A stretch of 64,000 nt of DNA from Pelomonas margarita (GCF_043555875.1 NZ_JBIGHW010000005.1:1-64000); one strand, 5' to 3'; counted from the stretch's first letter, positions 24,412 through 33,325 are shown. The notes: generated by a model from the letters alone, not told the origin. Program-made: numbers and translations.

Positions 24412-25059
24412 ATGCAAGATCGCCATATTTCCCTGGATGCCTGGCCGCGACGTGCGGCCCTTGAACATTTCCGCCACATGGCCCAGCCGGCCTTCAGCGT
24501 CACCGTGCCAGTGGACGTGACGGGCCTGCGCGAGCGTGCGCTGCGGCATGCCGCCACGCCCTGGCTGGCCTATCACCATGCTGCACTGGAGGCGGCCAAC
24601 AGCGTACCGGCCATGCGCCAGACCCTGCTGCCGGCCGATCAGGGCGTGCATGAGTTCGGTGCCGTGCACGCCAGCACGACGGTGCTTCGCAGCGACGGCA
24701 GCTTCGGCTTCATCACCCTGGTCCGTGATCCGTCGCTAGCCGCATTTGCCGAGCGGGCGAGACCCCATCTGGAACGTGTGCGGCAAGCCAGCGGCAGCCT
24801 GTCGGCGGCGGACGAGCCCGGTGGCAGCGATCCGCTGGCTACCGTGCACATGACGGCCTTGCCTTGGTTTGCGTTCACTGCCTTCACGCACGCCCGCGGC
24901 AAGGGCGACGACAGGCCCAAGGTTGCCTTCGGGCGATTCAAGGAGGAGGGCGCCCGGCTGCTGATGCCGGTCGCCGTGGACGTTCACCACGCGCTCTGCG
25001 ATGGCCTGCATGTGGGCCGCTTCTTCGAGCAGCTGCAGGCCAATCTCGACGCCATCTGA
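24412..25059 (+). CDS. Chloramphenicol acetyltransferase-fold protein
   Basis: From ATG 24412 (ATG 24403 is an alternative) the protein has 215 residues, the length of a type A CAT subunit. The start MQDRHISLDAWPRRAALEHF corresponds to the CAT N-terminus, and PVAVDVHHALCDGLHVGRFF holds the HHxxxDG catalytic motif with the His base. CAT-fold enzymes acetylate chloramphenicol or other acceptors; chromosomal relatives often have unknown substrates, so drug resistance should not be assumed. It lies just after a terminator and is likely transcribed alone or with the DUF4287 gene. Confidence 0.85.
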   Translation: MQDRHISLDAWPRRAALEHFRHMAQPAFSVTVPVDVTGLRERALRHAATPWLAYHHAALEAANSVPAMRQTLLPADQGVHEFGAVHASTTVLRSDGSFGFITLVRDPSLAAFAERARPHLERVRQASGSLSAADEPGGSDPLATVHMTALPWFAFTAFTHARGKGDDRPKVAFGRFKEEGARLLMPVAVDVHHALCDGLHVGRFFEQLQANLDAI

Positions 25060-25123
25060 CGCGCAGCCTGTCGAGAGGAGCGCGCTTCGTTCGTCGTCTC
25101 AGCACCACCCGAGGAGACTTCCC

Positions 25124-25336
25124 ATGAGCCCAGCATCGCCCGTCAAGGGGCCGGCGTCCTACTTCCCATCCATCGAGAAGAAATACGGCCATCCCATCGA
25201 CCACTGGCAGCAGATCCTCGCCGCGGCGGGGCCGCTCAAACACATGGAACTGGTGGGGCTGCTGAAGGTCGAGCATGGCCTGGGCCATGGTCACGCCAAC
25301 GCCCTGGTAGCCCATTTCATGGCCCACCGGGCCTAG
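25124..25336 (+). CDS. DUF4287 small protein
   Basis: The 70-residue protein starts at ATG 25124 with GAGGAG eight bases upstream. The body reads YFPSIEKKYGHPIDHWQQIL, then MELVGLLKVEHGLGHGHANA and LVAHFMAH, the pattern of DUF4287 proteins. The function is not established; the fold has been seen fused to or beside DNA-binding and transport-like proteins. It converges with xth. Confidence 0.75.
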   Translation: MSPASPVKGPASYFPSIEKKYGHPIDHWQQILAAAGPLKHMELVGLLKVEHGLGHGHANALVAHFMAHRA

Positions 25337-25345
25337 GGCGGTTAC

Positions 25346-26116
25346 TCAGTCCTGCAGCGTCACGATGACGGGGGCGTGATCGCTGGGCCGCTCGTTTCGG
25401 CGCGGCTGTTTGTCGATCTCGCAGGCTGTCACGCGGCGCTTCAGCGCTTCGCTGACGAGGATGTGATCGATGCGCAGTCCCTGGTTCTTGCGGAAGGCCA
25501 GGTTGCGGTAGTCCCACCAGCTCCAGCTCTTGGGCGCCTGATCGAAAATGCGGAACGCATCGGACAGCCCCAGGTTCAAGAGCTGCTGGAAATGCTCCCG
25601 CTCCTCGGCGGTGCAGTGGATCTGGCCCGCCCAAGCGACCGGGTCGTACACATCGCGGTCATCCGGAGCAATGTTGAAGTCGCCCATCAGCACCAACTGC
25701 TCGTGCGCCTTCAGCTCATCGGCCAGCCAGCGGCGCAGCCCGTTCAGCCAGTTCATCTTGTAGGCAAACTTGTCACTGCCCGGTGCCTGGCCGTTGGGGA
25801 AATAGCCGCCGATGACGCGCACGCCGCCCACCGTGCCGGCAATGACTCGGGCCTGCTCGTCGGGCAGCCCGGGGATGTTCTTGACGACGTTTTCGGCCCG
25901 TTCACGGCTGATCAGCGCCACGCCGTTGTAGGTTTTCTGGCCGAACCACTGCACCTGGTAGCCGGCTTCGCCGATCTCCATCGTGGGGAACTTGTCGTCG
26001 GTGAGCTTGGTCTCCTGCAACACGAGGGCATCGACCGGATGCGCGGCCAACCAGTCCAGCAACTGCGGCAGACGGACGGCGAGTGAATTGACGTTCCAGG
26101 TGGCGAACTTTTTCAT
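25346..26116 (-). CDS. xthA: Exodeoxyribonuclease III
   Basis: The 256-residue protein is an endonuclease/exonuclease/phosphatase-fold AP endonuclease. The start MKKFATWNVNSLAVRLPQL, the metal-binding Glu in LVLQETKLTDDKFP, the GDFNIAPDDRDVYDP motif, and the terminal SDHAPVIV with the catalytic His match ExoIII. It repairs abasic sites and 3'-blocked DNA ends. It is monocistronic, convergent with the DUF4287 gene and divergent from fecI. Confidence 0.95.
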   Translation of the reverse strand: MKKFATWNVNSLAVRLPQLLDWLAAHPVDALVLQETKLTDDKFPTMEIGEAGYQVQWFGQKTYNGVALISRERAENVVKNIPGLPDEQARVIAGTVGGVRVIGGYFPNGQAPGSDKFAYKMNWLNGLRRWLADELKAHEQLVLMGDFNIAPDDRDVYDPVAWAGQIHCTAEEREHFQQLLNLGLSDAFRIFDQAPKSWSWWDYRNLAFRKNQGLRIDHILVSEALKRRVTACEIDKQPRRNERPSDHAPVIVTLQD

Positions 26117-26200
26117 CGCGTCATCCTAGCGGCGCCGCCATCCGAAGAAAATCGACAATGTGCATTATGTAAACAATAGACATACCAATGTACATGGCAC

Positions 26201-26220
26201 AATTGCGAACCATTCGCATT
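26201..26220. promoter_or_regulatory. Fur box upstream of fecI
   Basis: AATTGCGAACCATTCGCATT contains the inverted repeat TGCGAA/TTCGCA typical of Fur boxes in betaproteobacteria. It lies in an AT-rich stretch (26161-26226) unlike its surroundings, about 60 bp before the fecI start. A second, similar element precedes the TonB receptor at 47022. Confidence 0.65.
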
Positions 26221-26282
26221 TAAAGAATCCACCGTAGCGGCTGCGCGCTTCCCGACGCGTCGTGCTGCCAGGCCATAGTGAC

Positions 26283-26795
26283 GTGAGCGCCTCGACCCAT
26301 CCCGCACCGCCACCCATCGCCACGCTGTACGGCGATCACCACGCCTGGCTACAGGCCTGGCTACGTCGGCGGCTGGGCAATGCAGCCGACGCAGCGGACC
26401 TCGCCCAGGACGCCTTCGTGCGCCTCCTGCGCCGACCCTTGCGCTTCGATAGCGCGCCACAGGCACGTGTCTACCTGCGCACCTTGGCCCAGGGCCTGTG
26501 CGTGGACCTGTGGCGCCGCCGGGAGATCGAGCAAGCCTGGCTGGACACGCTGGCCGCACAGCCACAAAGCCTGGCGGTCTCCGCCGAGGACCACGCGGCC
26601 GTGCTGCAGGCGCTGCAGGACATCGACCGGCTGCTGCAAGGCCTGTCCGCCCGCGCCGCCCAGGCCTTCGTGCTGGCCCAGGCCTGCGGCATGACGGACC
26701 AGGAAGTCGCCGACGCGCTGGGCGTGTCGTCCCGCATGGTGCGCAAGTACGTCGCGCAGGCCATGCTCTTGTGCCTGCAACTGGACGTGGCATGA
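26283..26795 (+). CDS. fecI: FecI-like extracytoplasmic-function sigma factor
   Basis: The GTG at 26283 is chosen (170 residues). Region 2 reads YGDHHAWLQAWLRRRLGN-AADAADLAQDAFVRLL and region 4 ends in GMTDQEVADALGVSSRMVRKYVAQAM, a FecI-type HTH. Such sigma factors drive a TonB receptor gene once the FecR anti-sigma factor relays a signal. Its stop overlaps the fecR start by 4 bp (ATGA). A Fur box lies upstream. Its partner fecR is disrupted by a transposon, so normal regulation is probably lost. Confidence 0.92.
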   Translation: MSASTHPAPPPIATLYGDHHAWLQAWLRRRLGNAADAADLAQDAFVRLLRRPLRFDSAPQARVYLRTLAQGLCVDLWRRREIEQAWLDTLAAQPQSLAVSAEDHAAVLQALQDIDRLLQGLSARAAQAFVLAQACGMTDQEVADALGVSSRMVRKYVAQAMLLCLQLDVA

Positions 26796-26862
26796 CGGCC
26801 GGCGACGCCGGCGCCTCTCACGAGGCGGCAGCCTTGCCGCACGCCACGCTGGCCGAGGCCGC

Positions 26863-26867
26863 AGATT
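26863..26867. repeat. 5-bp target-site duplication, left copy
   Basis: AGATT directly before the left inverted repeat; the same five bases follow the right inverted repeat at 40630-40634. Five base pairs is the standard duplication of Tn3-family transposons. Confidence 0.9.
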
Positions 26868-26911
26868 GGCTATTTTTGCCCATCCCCCGAAAATGCAAAA
26901 ATTCTCGTAAG
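26868..26911 (+). repeat. Left terminal inverted repeat
   Basis: The 44-bp repeat starts GGCTATTTTTGCCCA and ends CTCGTAAG. It matches the reverse complement of 40586-40629 at 39 of 44 positions (mismatches at 16, 27, 29, 30 and 37). Ending in TAAG is common in Tn3-family repeats, though 44 bp is longer than the usual 38. Confidence 0.92.
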
Positions 26912-27104
26912 TGGTTGAAGCATATAAATAATTCTGCGTAGATGTTTGGGGTTTTGGCTGCTATTGGCGCCCCGGAAATCTCTCTAAACTGCACGCCAGC
27001 GACGAACGCACCCAACGTCAACGCCTCGACGTGAACCGCTGCAAGGCGCGGACAAAACCCGCCACTTTGGACGGCCAACGAGTCCATCGCGCGTGCCGCA
27101 TTCG

Positions 27105-27320
27105 CTAACGAATGGGCCGAGCGCGCGCAGGTCGATGTCGGCGTGCGAGGGGCCGTGACGACCGGCGCGGCGCAGCGTGTGAAGGAACTCGAACGCGACC
27201 TTTGCGAACTGCACAGGGCCAGGGCGTATCCCCAAGGCCTTGGCCGCCACTCCAGTAGCGCCGCCGGCCTTGACGTGCCTGACCGCCTCCTGCTTGGACT
27301 CTAGCCTGTCCTTCCCTCGG
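27105..27320. pseudogene. IS3-family orfA relics
   Basis: On the plus strand from about 27107, NEWAERAQVDVGVRG and RVKELERDLCELHRA resemble the middle of IS3-group OrfA proteins (RxAxVDxG... RIKxLERExRELRxA). On the minus strand from about 27312 to 27237, SKQEAVRHVKAGGATGVAAK resembles an OrfA N-terminus. The two pieces face each other and neither is a full gene. The rest of 26942-27532 holds no gene I can support; the chrB promoter must lie at its right end. Confidence 0.5.
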
Positions 27321-27532
27321 CTTCTTCCTTCGTTCACCACTCGGCCCCTGATTCGGGATTCTCCCGGGCTGCGCTATGAACTCCGAAGTTCGGCGCAACC
27401 TCAGACGCTGTCCTCTGCTGGCTGAGTCGAAGTCTTCGGCGTCAGCCTCGCTGCGGCTCGCGACTTCTCCCTTCGTCAGCAAGCTTCAAAGAGTCTGTAG
27501 CGGCTTCACGTTGGTGTAGTAAGATTGACAGA

Positions 27533-28468
27533 ATGAAATGGTTGCTACTGATTCTCTCGCTTCCGACGGAGAACGCCACCGCCCGCATGCGCTGTTGGCG
27601 GGCGCTCAAGTCTTGCGGCGCCGCGGTGCTGAGAGACGGTGTCTACCTGTTGCCTGACTCAGGTGCGAACGCAGCCACGCTGCAGGCCATTGCCGAGGAC
27701 CTGCGAGCCAACTCCGGCACCGCGCACCTGATGCCCACGCAGAGCGACGCCCAGGATTTCCACGCGCTCTTTGACCGCACGACGGAGTTCGGTGAACTAT
27801 TCGCTTTGATCGCAGCAGCCCGTACCGACCTGCGTGAGGACAGCGCCCTGCACGTGCTCAAGCAGTGCCGCAAGCTGCGCAAGAGTCTGGAGCAGCTCGT
27901 CGCCATCGACTTCTTCCCTGGCGAGGCCCAGCGCCAGACCGACGCGGCCCTGCAGGCCCTCGAACTTGACGCCAACCGCGTGCTCTCGCCCAATGAGCCC
28001 CAAGCCGTCGAGCAGGGCATTGCCCGGCTGAACATCGCCGACTATCGAGGCCGTACCTGGGCGACCCGCAGTCGCCCGTGGGTGGACCGCCTTGCCAGCG
28101 CCTGGCTAATCCGCCGCTTCATCGACCCGGACGCCAGGTTCATCTGGCTCGATGCTCCCGGCGACTGCCCCAGGATCGCGCTCGGTTTCGATTTCGATGG
28201 CGCGGACTTCACCCACGTGGGCGCGCGCGTAACTTTCGAGACCCTGCTGGCCAGCTTCGGTCTAGAGACGCCCCCGCTGCAGCGCCTTGGCCTGCTAGTG
28301 CACAGCCTGGACGCGGGCGGCGTGCAGCCGCCCGAGGCCACCGGCGTCGAGCGCGTGCTGGCCGGCATGCGCGAGGCGATCACAGACGACGACCAGCTCA
28401 TGCAGGTTGCGGCCGGCGTCTTCGACGGCCTGCTGACCGCTTTTCAACGCGAGACGGAGAAGTCATGA
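27533..28468 (+). CDS. chrB: ChrB chromate-resistance regulator
   Basis: The 311-residue protein begins MKWLLLILSLPTENATARMR, followed by WRALKSCGAAVLRDGVYLLP, the ChrB N-terminal domain. The C-terminal ChrB domain has TRSRPWVDRLASAWLIRRFI, then DPDARFIWL, FDFDGADFTHVGARVTFETL and LVHSLDAGG. ChrB is a chromate-responsive regulator of the chr operon in Cupriavidus and Ochrobactrum. It overlaps the next gene by 4 bp. A TAAGAT hexamer about 10 bases before the ATG is a possible -10 element. Confidence 0.93.
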   Translation: MKWLLLILSLPTENATARMRCWRALKSCGAAVLRDGVYLLPDSGANAATLQAIAEDLRANSGTAHLMPTQSDAQDFHALFDRTTEFGELFALIAAARTDLREDSALHVLKQCRKLRKSLEQLVAIDFFPGEAQRQTDAALQALELDANRVLSPNEPQAVEQGIARLNIADYRGRTWATRSRPWVDRLASAWLIRRFIDPDARFIWLDAPGDCPRIALGFDFDGADFTHVGARVTFETLLASFGLETPPLQRLGLLVHSLDAGGVQPPEATGVERVLAGMREAITDDDQLMQVAAGVFDGLLTAFQRETEKS

Positions 28469-29385
28469 ATGCGATCCCTGCGGCCCTTCCTTTCGACCCT
28501 GGCCTGTTCCAAGGCCTGTCCGAGGAGCTGCTGCGCAGCCACCACCAGAACAACTACGGCGGCGCGGTGAAACGCCTGAATGCCATCCGTGCGGCCTTGG
28601 CACAGGCCAGCGCCAGCAGCCTGGCCGGCTTCGAGCTCAACGGCCTGAAGCGCGAGGAGCTGATTGCGACGAATTCCATGCTGCTGCACGAGCTGTACTT
28701 CGACAGTCTGGCGCCTGAACCGCCCGCCATGACGCCGGCCATGGCCTTGGCACTGACGGGCAGCTTTGACAGCGTTGAGCGCTGGCGAGAGGAGTTTGTC
28801 GCGATGGGCAAGGCCCTTGGCGGCGGCTCGGGCTGGGTATTGCTGAGCTTCCAGCCGCGCGAGGGAACCCTCGTCAACCAGTGGGCGGCCGATCACACCC
28901 ACGCCCTGGCCAGCGCAGTTCCGATTCTGGCGCTCGACATGTACGAGCACGCCTATCACCTCGACCACGGCGCAGCAGCAGGAGCCTATGTCGACGCCTT
29001 CATGGCCCACATTGACTGGGCCAAGGTCTACGAGCGTTACCAGCACGCCGTACATGCGGCCAGCGATGGCGCCGCAGCAGATCTCGCCGGGCTGGACCTT
29101 GCCGCGCAGGTGGTGGTTGACGTGCGGCGCGACGCCATGTTCAAGCAAGCCGCCACGGTGCTTCCCGGCGCACGCTGGCGAGATCCGGCCACGGTGCAGG
29201 ACTGGGCGGCCGATATGCCGACCGACCGTGAGGTGCTGGTCTATTGCATCTATGGCCATGAGGTGGGGCGTGCCACCGCGCTGAAGCTGCGCGCACAGGG
29301 AGTCAAAGCCAGCTTCCTGCCGGGCGGCATCGACGCCTGGGCTGCAGCCGGCAAACCCCTGCAAGCCAAGGAGACGCTCGCATGA
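28465..29385 (+). CDS. ChrC-type superoxide dismutase fused to a rhodanese domain
   Basis: The ATG at 28465 overlaps chrB, giving 306 residues. Residues 1-200 are an Fe/Mn-SOD fold: LLRSHHQNNYGGAVKRLNAI, LLHELYFDSL, LGGGSGWVLLSF and LALDMYEHAYHLDHG hold the expected metal His/Asp positions, although the usual W in DxWEHAY is changed. Residues about 210-300 are a rhodanese domain: VVVDVRRDAMF, then VLVYCIYGHEVGRATALKLR with an active-site Cys, and FLPGGIDAWAAAGKPL. In Cupriavidus chr loci, SOD-like ChrC and rhodanese-like ChrE are separate; here they form one protein that may limit damage during chromate reduction. Confidence 0.88.
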   Translation: MNAIPAALPFDPGLFQGLSEELLRSHHQNNYGGAVKRLNAIRAALAQASASSLAGFELNGLKREELIATNSMLLHELYFDSLAPEPPAMTPAMALALTGSFDSVERWREEFVAMGKALGGGSGWVLLSFQPREGTLVNQWAADHTHALASAVPILALDMYEHAYHLDHGAAAGAYVDAFMAHIDWAKVYERYQHAVHAASDGAAADLAGLDLAAQVVVDVRRDAMFKQAATVLPGARWRDPATVQDWAADMPTDREVLVYCIYGHEVGRATALKLRAQGVKASFLPGGIDAWAAAGKPLQAKETLA

Positions 29386-30554
29386 GTGAGCAGGATCATT
29401 CCGGCCCTCGATACACCCTCTGGCAGCTGGTGGCCTACATGCTCGGCCTGGGCACTTGGGGTTTCGGTGGTCCGGTGGCCCTGGTGGGCTTCATGTACCG
29501 CGACCTGGTCGAGCACCGGCGTTGGATCTCCGAGGCCGACTACAAGGAAGGCATGGCCCTGGCCCAGTTGATGCCTGGCCCCTTGGCCGCACAGTTGGCC
29601 ATCTACCTGGGCTACGTACATTTCAGGACATGGGGCGCGACGCTGGTGGGGCTGGCCTTTGTGATCCCGTCTTTCCTGATGGTCGTGGCTATCGGGGCAG
29701 CCTATGTCGCCTTCGGCGGCATCGCCTGGATGCAGGCGGTGTTCTACGGCGTCGGTGCTGCAGTCATCGGCATCATCGCCATGAGCGCCTACAAGCTGAC
29801 CACCAAGAATGTCGGACGCGACAAGCTGCTATGGGTCATCTTCGTGGCCAGCGCGGCCGTTACGGTCATCACGAAGTCCGAGGTGATCTGGCTCTTCTTG
29901 GGTGCCGGGGTGCTGGTCTGGCTGTTGCGCGCGCCGCCCAAGCTGGGTGGGCGCCTGAACAGCCTGGCCCTGGCGGCGCCCATCGCTGGCGCCGCCGCCG
30001 TCTCGGCGGTGGACTGGCCGCGCCTTGTCGAGATCGGCGCCTTCTTCGCCTATGCGGGCAGCTTCGTTTTCGGCAGTGGCCTCGCCATCGTGCCCTTTCT
30101 CTACGGAGGCGTGGTGCAGGATCACCACTGGCTCAACGACCGCCAGTTCGTCGATGCTGTCGCTGTGGCCATGATCACGCCAGGGCCGGTGGTCATCACC
30201 ACGGCTTTCATCGGCTATCTGGTGGCGGGCTTCTGGGGTGCGGTCGTGGCGGCCATGGGCACATTCGTACCCTGCTATCTGCTCACCATACTGCCGGCGC
30301 CGTATTTCAAGAAGCATGGCAAGAAGCCCGGCATCGTCGCCTTCGTCGACGGCGTGACAGCCGCAGCCATCGGCGCAATCACGGGTGCGGTCATCGTCAT
30401 CGGCCAGCGTTCGATTACCGACTGGGTCACGGCCGCACTGGCCCTGGCCACTGTGGTTGCGTTGTGGCGCTTCAAAAAGCTGCCCGAGCCTGTCACGGTT
30501 GCAGTAGCCGCAGTCGCCGGCCTCGTGCTGTATCCGCTGGCCCACCCCACTTGA
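29382..30554 (+). CDS. chrA: Chromate efflux transporter ChrA
   Basis: The 390-residue membrane protein belongs to the CHR family with two homologous halves. The first half has LWQLVAYMLGLGTWGFGGPV and EGMALAQLMPGPLAAQLAIY; the second half has FGSGLAIVPFLYGGVVQDHH and VAVAMITPGPVVITTAFIGY, the repeated PGP motifs of the family. It exports chromate using the proton motive force. It overlaps the SOD-rhodanese gene by 4 bp. An IS21-family insertion starts about 44 bp after its stop and may have displaced further chr genes. Confidence 0.95.
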   Translation: MSEQDHSGPRYTLWQLVAYMLGLGTWGFGGPVALVGFMYRDLVEHRRWISEADYKEGMALAQLMPGPLAAQLAIYLGYVHFRTWGATLVGLAFVIPSFLMVVAIGAAYVAFGGIAWMQAVFYGVGAAVIGIIAMSAYKLTTKNVGRDKLLWVIFVASAAVTVITKSEVIWLFLGAGVLVWLLRAPPKLGGRLNSLALAAPIAGAAAVSAVDWPRLVEIGAFFAYAGSFVFGSGLAIVPFLYGGVVQDHHWLNDRQFVDAVAVAMITPGPVVITTAFIGYLVAGFWGAVVAAMGTFVPCYLLTILPAPYFKKHGKKPGIVAFVDGVTAAAIGAITGAVIVIGQRSITDWVTAALALATVVALWRFKKLPEPVTVAVAAVAGLVLYPLAHPT

Positions 30555-30610
30555 TCGCCTGGCAAGAAGAGAGTTCCATGGCCGCGAAATCCTCACCTGC
30601 GTATTCCACG

Positions 30611-30716
30611 CCATCGCGGACACCGTTCCGCTCTGATGGCGGACAGCATTCCACTGTGATGGCGGACACCGTTCCAGGCTGAAGGCGGACAGCGTTCCAC
30701 GCCGATCGCGGACACC
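30611..30716 (+). repeat. Left-end repeat array of the IS21-family element
   Basis: Five tandem units of about 23 bp, each with a core such as ATCGCGGACACCGTTCC or ATGGCGGACAGCATTCC, lie between the left end and istA. They are probably the transposase-binding sites. Cores alternate between GGACAC and GGACAG. Confidence 0.8.
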
Positions 30717-30779
30717 GGCGGGGTGTTCTGAGTGACCCAACGAGGCATAGGCTGCCCGGCTTTTTGGCCGGGAGAGGCG

Positions 30780-32339
30780 ATGCCCACACCAAGGGTCCTC
30801 ATGAGCAAGATCAGACAAGCACTTCGACTGCTGGCCGACGCCGGCCTGAGCATGCGGCAGGTCGCCGCCGCGCTGGGGGTGAGCAAGACCACCGTCAGCG
30901 AGATCGCGATGTACGCGCGTGACGCAGGGGTGGACTGGCCGCTGGCCAACACCCTCAGCGACGACGAACTGCAGGCCCGCCTGTACCCGCCGCCGCGCCC
31001 GCGCAGCAGCACCCGGCAGGAGCCGAGCTACGCCGTGCTGCACCAGGAGCTCGCACGCCCTGGCGTGACGCTGCAACTGCTGTGGGAGGAGTACCGCGCC
31101 GGGGCCGGTGACGCGGCCTACCGCTACAGCGCCTTCTGCGAGAAGTACCGCGCCTGGGTCAAGCGCCAGAAGCGCTCGATGCGCCAGGTGCACCCCGGTG
31201 GCGAGCGGCTGTTCGTCGACTACGCCGGCCAGACCGTGCCGGTGGTCGATGCGGCCACCGGCGAGATCCGCCGCGCGCAGGTGTTCGTGGCGGTGCTGGG
31301 CGCGTCGAACTACACCTACGCCTGCGCCACCTGGCAGCAGACGGCTGCCGACTGGGTGGGCGCCATCATCGGGTCGCTGGAGTTCATCGGCGGCGTGCCG
31401 CGGCTGCTGGTGCCCGACCAGCCCCGGGCGCTGATCGCCAATCCCGATGCCTACGAGCCCGTCACCGCCCGGCTGATGCAGGAGCTGGCCGAGCACTACG
31501 GCGTGGCGGTGCTGCCCGCACGCCCCGGTCGGCCGCAGGACAAGGCGAAGGTCGAGGTCGGCGTGCAGGTGGTCGAGCGCTGGATCCTGGCGCGGTTGCG
31601 CCACCAGCGCTTCTTCACGCTGGCCGAGCTCAACCGCAAGATCGGGGAACTGCTGGCCGCGCTGAACCAGAGGCCGTTCAAGGCACTGCCCGGCTGCAGG
31701 GCGTCGGCCTTCGCAGCGCTGGACGCCCCGGTCCTGAAGCCGCTGCCGGCGCAGGCCATGGTGCTGGCGCAGTTCAAGCCGGCCCGGGTCAACATCGACT
31801 ACCACGTCGCCTTCGAGGGCCACCACTACTCGGTGCCGCACCAGCATGTCGGCGCGGCGGTGGAGCTGCGGGTGACCGCCACCACGCTGGAGGTGCTGCT
31901 GCGCCGCCAGCGCATTGCCGCCCATGCACGCAGCGACCGGGTGGGCGGCTTCACCACGGTGGCCGAGCACATGCCCGCCTCGCACCGGGCACATGCCCAG
32001 TGGACGCCGGCCAAGCTCATCGCCTGGGGTGAGCGCATCGGCGCGGCCACCGCCAGCGTGGTGCGCTGGCAGATGGAGCGCCGCCCGCACCCCGAGCAGG
32101 GCTACCGCGCCTGCCTGGGCCTGATGCGCCTGGCCCGCGAGTACGGCAACGACAGGCTGGAGGCCGCCTGCGCCCGTGCGCAGTCCATCCGCGCGCCCCA
32201 CTACCGCAGCGTCAAGTCGATCCTGGCCTGCGGGCTGGATCGGCAGAGCAGCGCGCTACTAGGCGGGGACCGCAACCCCACCGCGCCCATGCCCAGCCAC
32301 GACAACGTGCGTGGCGCCGGCTACTACGGCCACCACTGA
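30780..32339 (+). CDS. istA: IS21-family transposase IstA
   Basis: The ATG at 30780 follows GGGAGAGG, giving 519 residues. An N-terminal HTH (MRQVAAALGVSKTTVSEIAM) precedes the DDE integrase core: LFVDYAGQTVPV (Asp), RLLVPDQPRALI (Asp) and DKAKVEVGVQVVERWILARL (Glu), followed by an IS21 C-terminal domain with VAFEGHHYSVPH. It catalyses transposition of the element together with IstB. Its stop overlaps the istB start (TGATG). It appears intact. Confidence 0.96.
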   Translation: MPTPRVLMSKIRQALRLLADAGLSMRQVAAALGVSKTTVSEIAMYARDAGVDWPLANTLSDDELQARLYPPPRPRSSTRQEPSYAVLHQELARPGVTLQLLWEEYRAGAGDAAYRYSAFCEKYRAWVKRQKRSMRQVHPGGERLFVDYAGQTVPVVDAATGEIRRAQVFVAVLGASNYTYACATWQQTAADWVGAIIGSLEFIGGVPRLLVPDQPRALIANPDAYEPVTARLMQELAEHYGVAVLPARPGRPQDKAKVEVGVQVVERWILARLRHQRFFTLAELNRKIGELLAALNQRPFKALPGCRASAFAALDAPVLKPLPAQAMVLAQFKPARVNIDYHVAFEGHHYSVPHQHVGAAVELRVTATTLEVLLRRQRIAAHARSDRVGGFTTVAEHMPASHRAHAQWTPAKLIAWGERIGAATASVVRWQMERRPHPEQGYRACLGLMRLAREYGNDRLEAACARAQSIRAPHYRSVKSILACGLDRQSSALLGGDRNPTAPMPSHDNVRGAGYYGHH

Positions 32340-33136
32340 TGGCGGACACGACGCCCGCGACCGCAACCACCACCGACAACCCCGACATCACCATCCCCAT
32401 GCTGCAACAACACACCCTGGACCAACTGCGCGGCCTGCGCCTGGACGGCATGATCGCCGCGCTCACCGACACCGCCACCCAGCACGCCGCCGAGGCGCTG
32501 CCCTTCGATCAACGCCTGGCGCTGCTGGTGCAGCGCGAGCTCGACTGGCGCGGCGGCAAGCGCGTGGCGCGGCTGCTGAAGGCCGCCAAGCTCAAGGTCA
32601 GCGCGGCCTGCGTGGAAGACATCGACTGGCGCGCCAGCCGCGGCCTGGACCGGCATCTGGTCACCGCCCTGGCCGGCGGCGACTGGATACGCCACGGCCG
32701 CAACGTGCTCATCACCGGTGCCACCGGCTGCGGCAAGACCTGGCTGGGTTGCGCCCTGGCCCAGCAGGCCGCCCGCCAGGGCTTCAGCGTGCTCTACACC
32801 CGCGCCACGCGGCTGCTGCAGGAGCTGCAGGTGGCCCATGGCGACGGCAGCTTCAGCCGCCGTCTGGCCCAGTTGGCACGGCTGGACCTGCTGGTGCTCG
32901 ACGACCTGGCCATCGCCCCAATCACCGCGCCCGAGCGGCAGGACCTGCTGGAGCTGCTGGACGACCGCGTGGGCAGCCGCAGCACGCTCATCACCAGCCA
33001 GTTGCCCACCAGCGCCTGGCACGCCTGGCTGGCCGAGCCCACCATCGCCGACGCCATCATGGACCGGCTGCTGCACAGCGCGCACACCATCGCGCTCAAG
33101 GGCGAGTCACTGCGCCGGGCCCGGGCGCAGGCCTGA
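32339..33136 (+). CDS. istB: IS21-family helper ATPase IstB
   Basis: The 265-residue AAA+ ATPase has Walker A ITGATGCGKTWLGCALAQQA and Walker B LARLDLLVLDDLAI, followed by sensor-like RSTLITSQLPTSAWH and the C-terminal ADAIMDRLLHSAHTIALKG, the IstB signature. It forms filaments on target DNA and directs IstA. It appears intact, so the insertion sequence may be active. Confidence 0.96.
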   Translation: MADTTPATATTTDNPDITIPMLQQHTLDQLRGLRLDGMIAALTDTATQHAAEALPFDQRLALLVQRELDWRGGKRVARLLKAAKLKVSAACVEDIDWRASRGLDRHLVTALAGGDWIRHGRNVLITGATGCGKTWLGCALAQQAARQGFSVLYTRATRLLQELQVAHGDGSFSRRLAQLARLDLLVLDDLAIAPITAPERQDLLELLDDRVGSRSTLITSQLPTSAWHAWLAEPTIADAIMDRLLHSAHTIALKGESLRRARAQA

Positions 33137-33325
33137 CGGCATCGGCGGCGTGCCCCCAATGGTGCGCTGCCGACCCGCCTTGCCCACCGCGGCGGCTGTT
33201 CGTCGCAGGCGACGCCGCCGCCGTGGACAAGGCTGCCGGGCGCACCACCAGCGGCATCAAGACCGCCTTCGGCACCGGGTTGCCCACCCGGCGCTGACGC
33301 GCCGCGTGGACAGCCCGGCTGGGCG

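Larger units (their letters stand above)
26792..26941 (+). pseudogene. fecR: fecR 5' fragment, interrupted by transposon
   Basis: The start ATGACGGCC overlaps fecI. The reading LPHATLAEAADW is the usual FecR N-terminus (residues 15-26). At 26868 the transposon begins and the frame runs on through the inverted repeat (LFLPIPRKCKNSRKWLK) to a stop at 26939-26941. The remaining 3' part resumes at 40634. Joined after removing one target duplicate, the two parts restore AADWFALLRSGEATPADQ in frame. Confidence 0.93.

Noticed and set aside
24412..25059. Reading the CAT-fold gene as an acquired chloramphenicol-resistance gene
   Set aside because: It lies in core-genome context with no mobile-element edge and base composition like its neighbours; the HHxxxDG motif shows the fold but not the substrate.
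29829..32201. 790-codon minus-strand open frame across chrA and istA
   Set aside because: It crosses the IS21 boundary, is antisense to two recognised genes and has no domain of its own.
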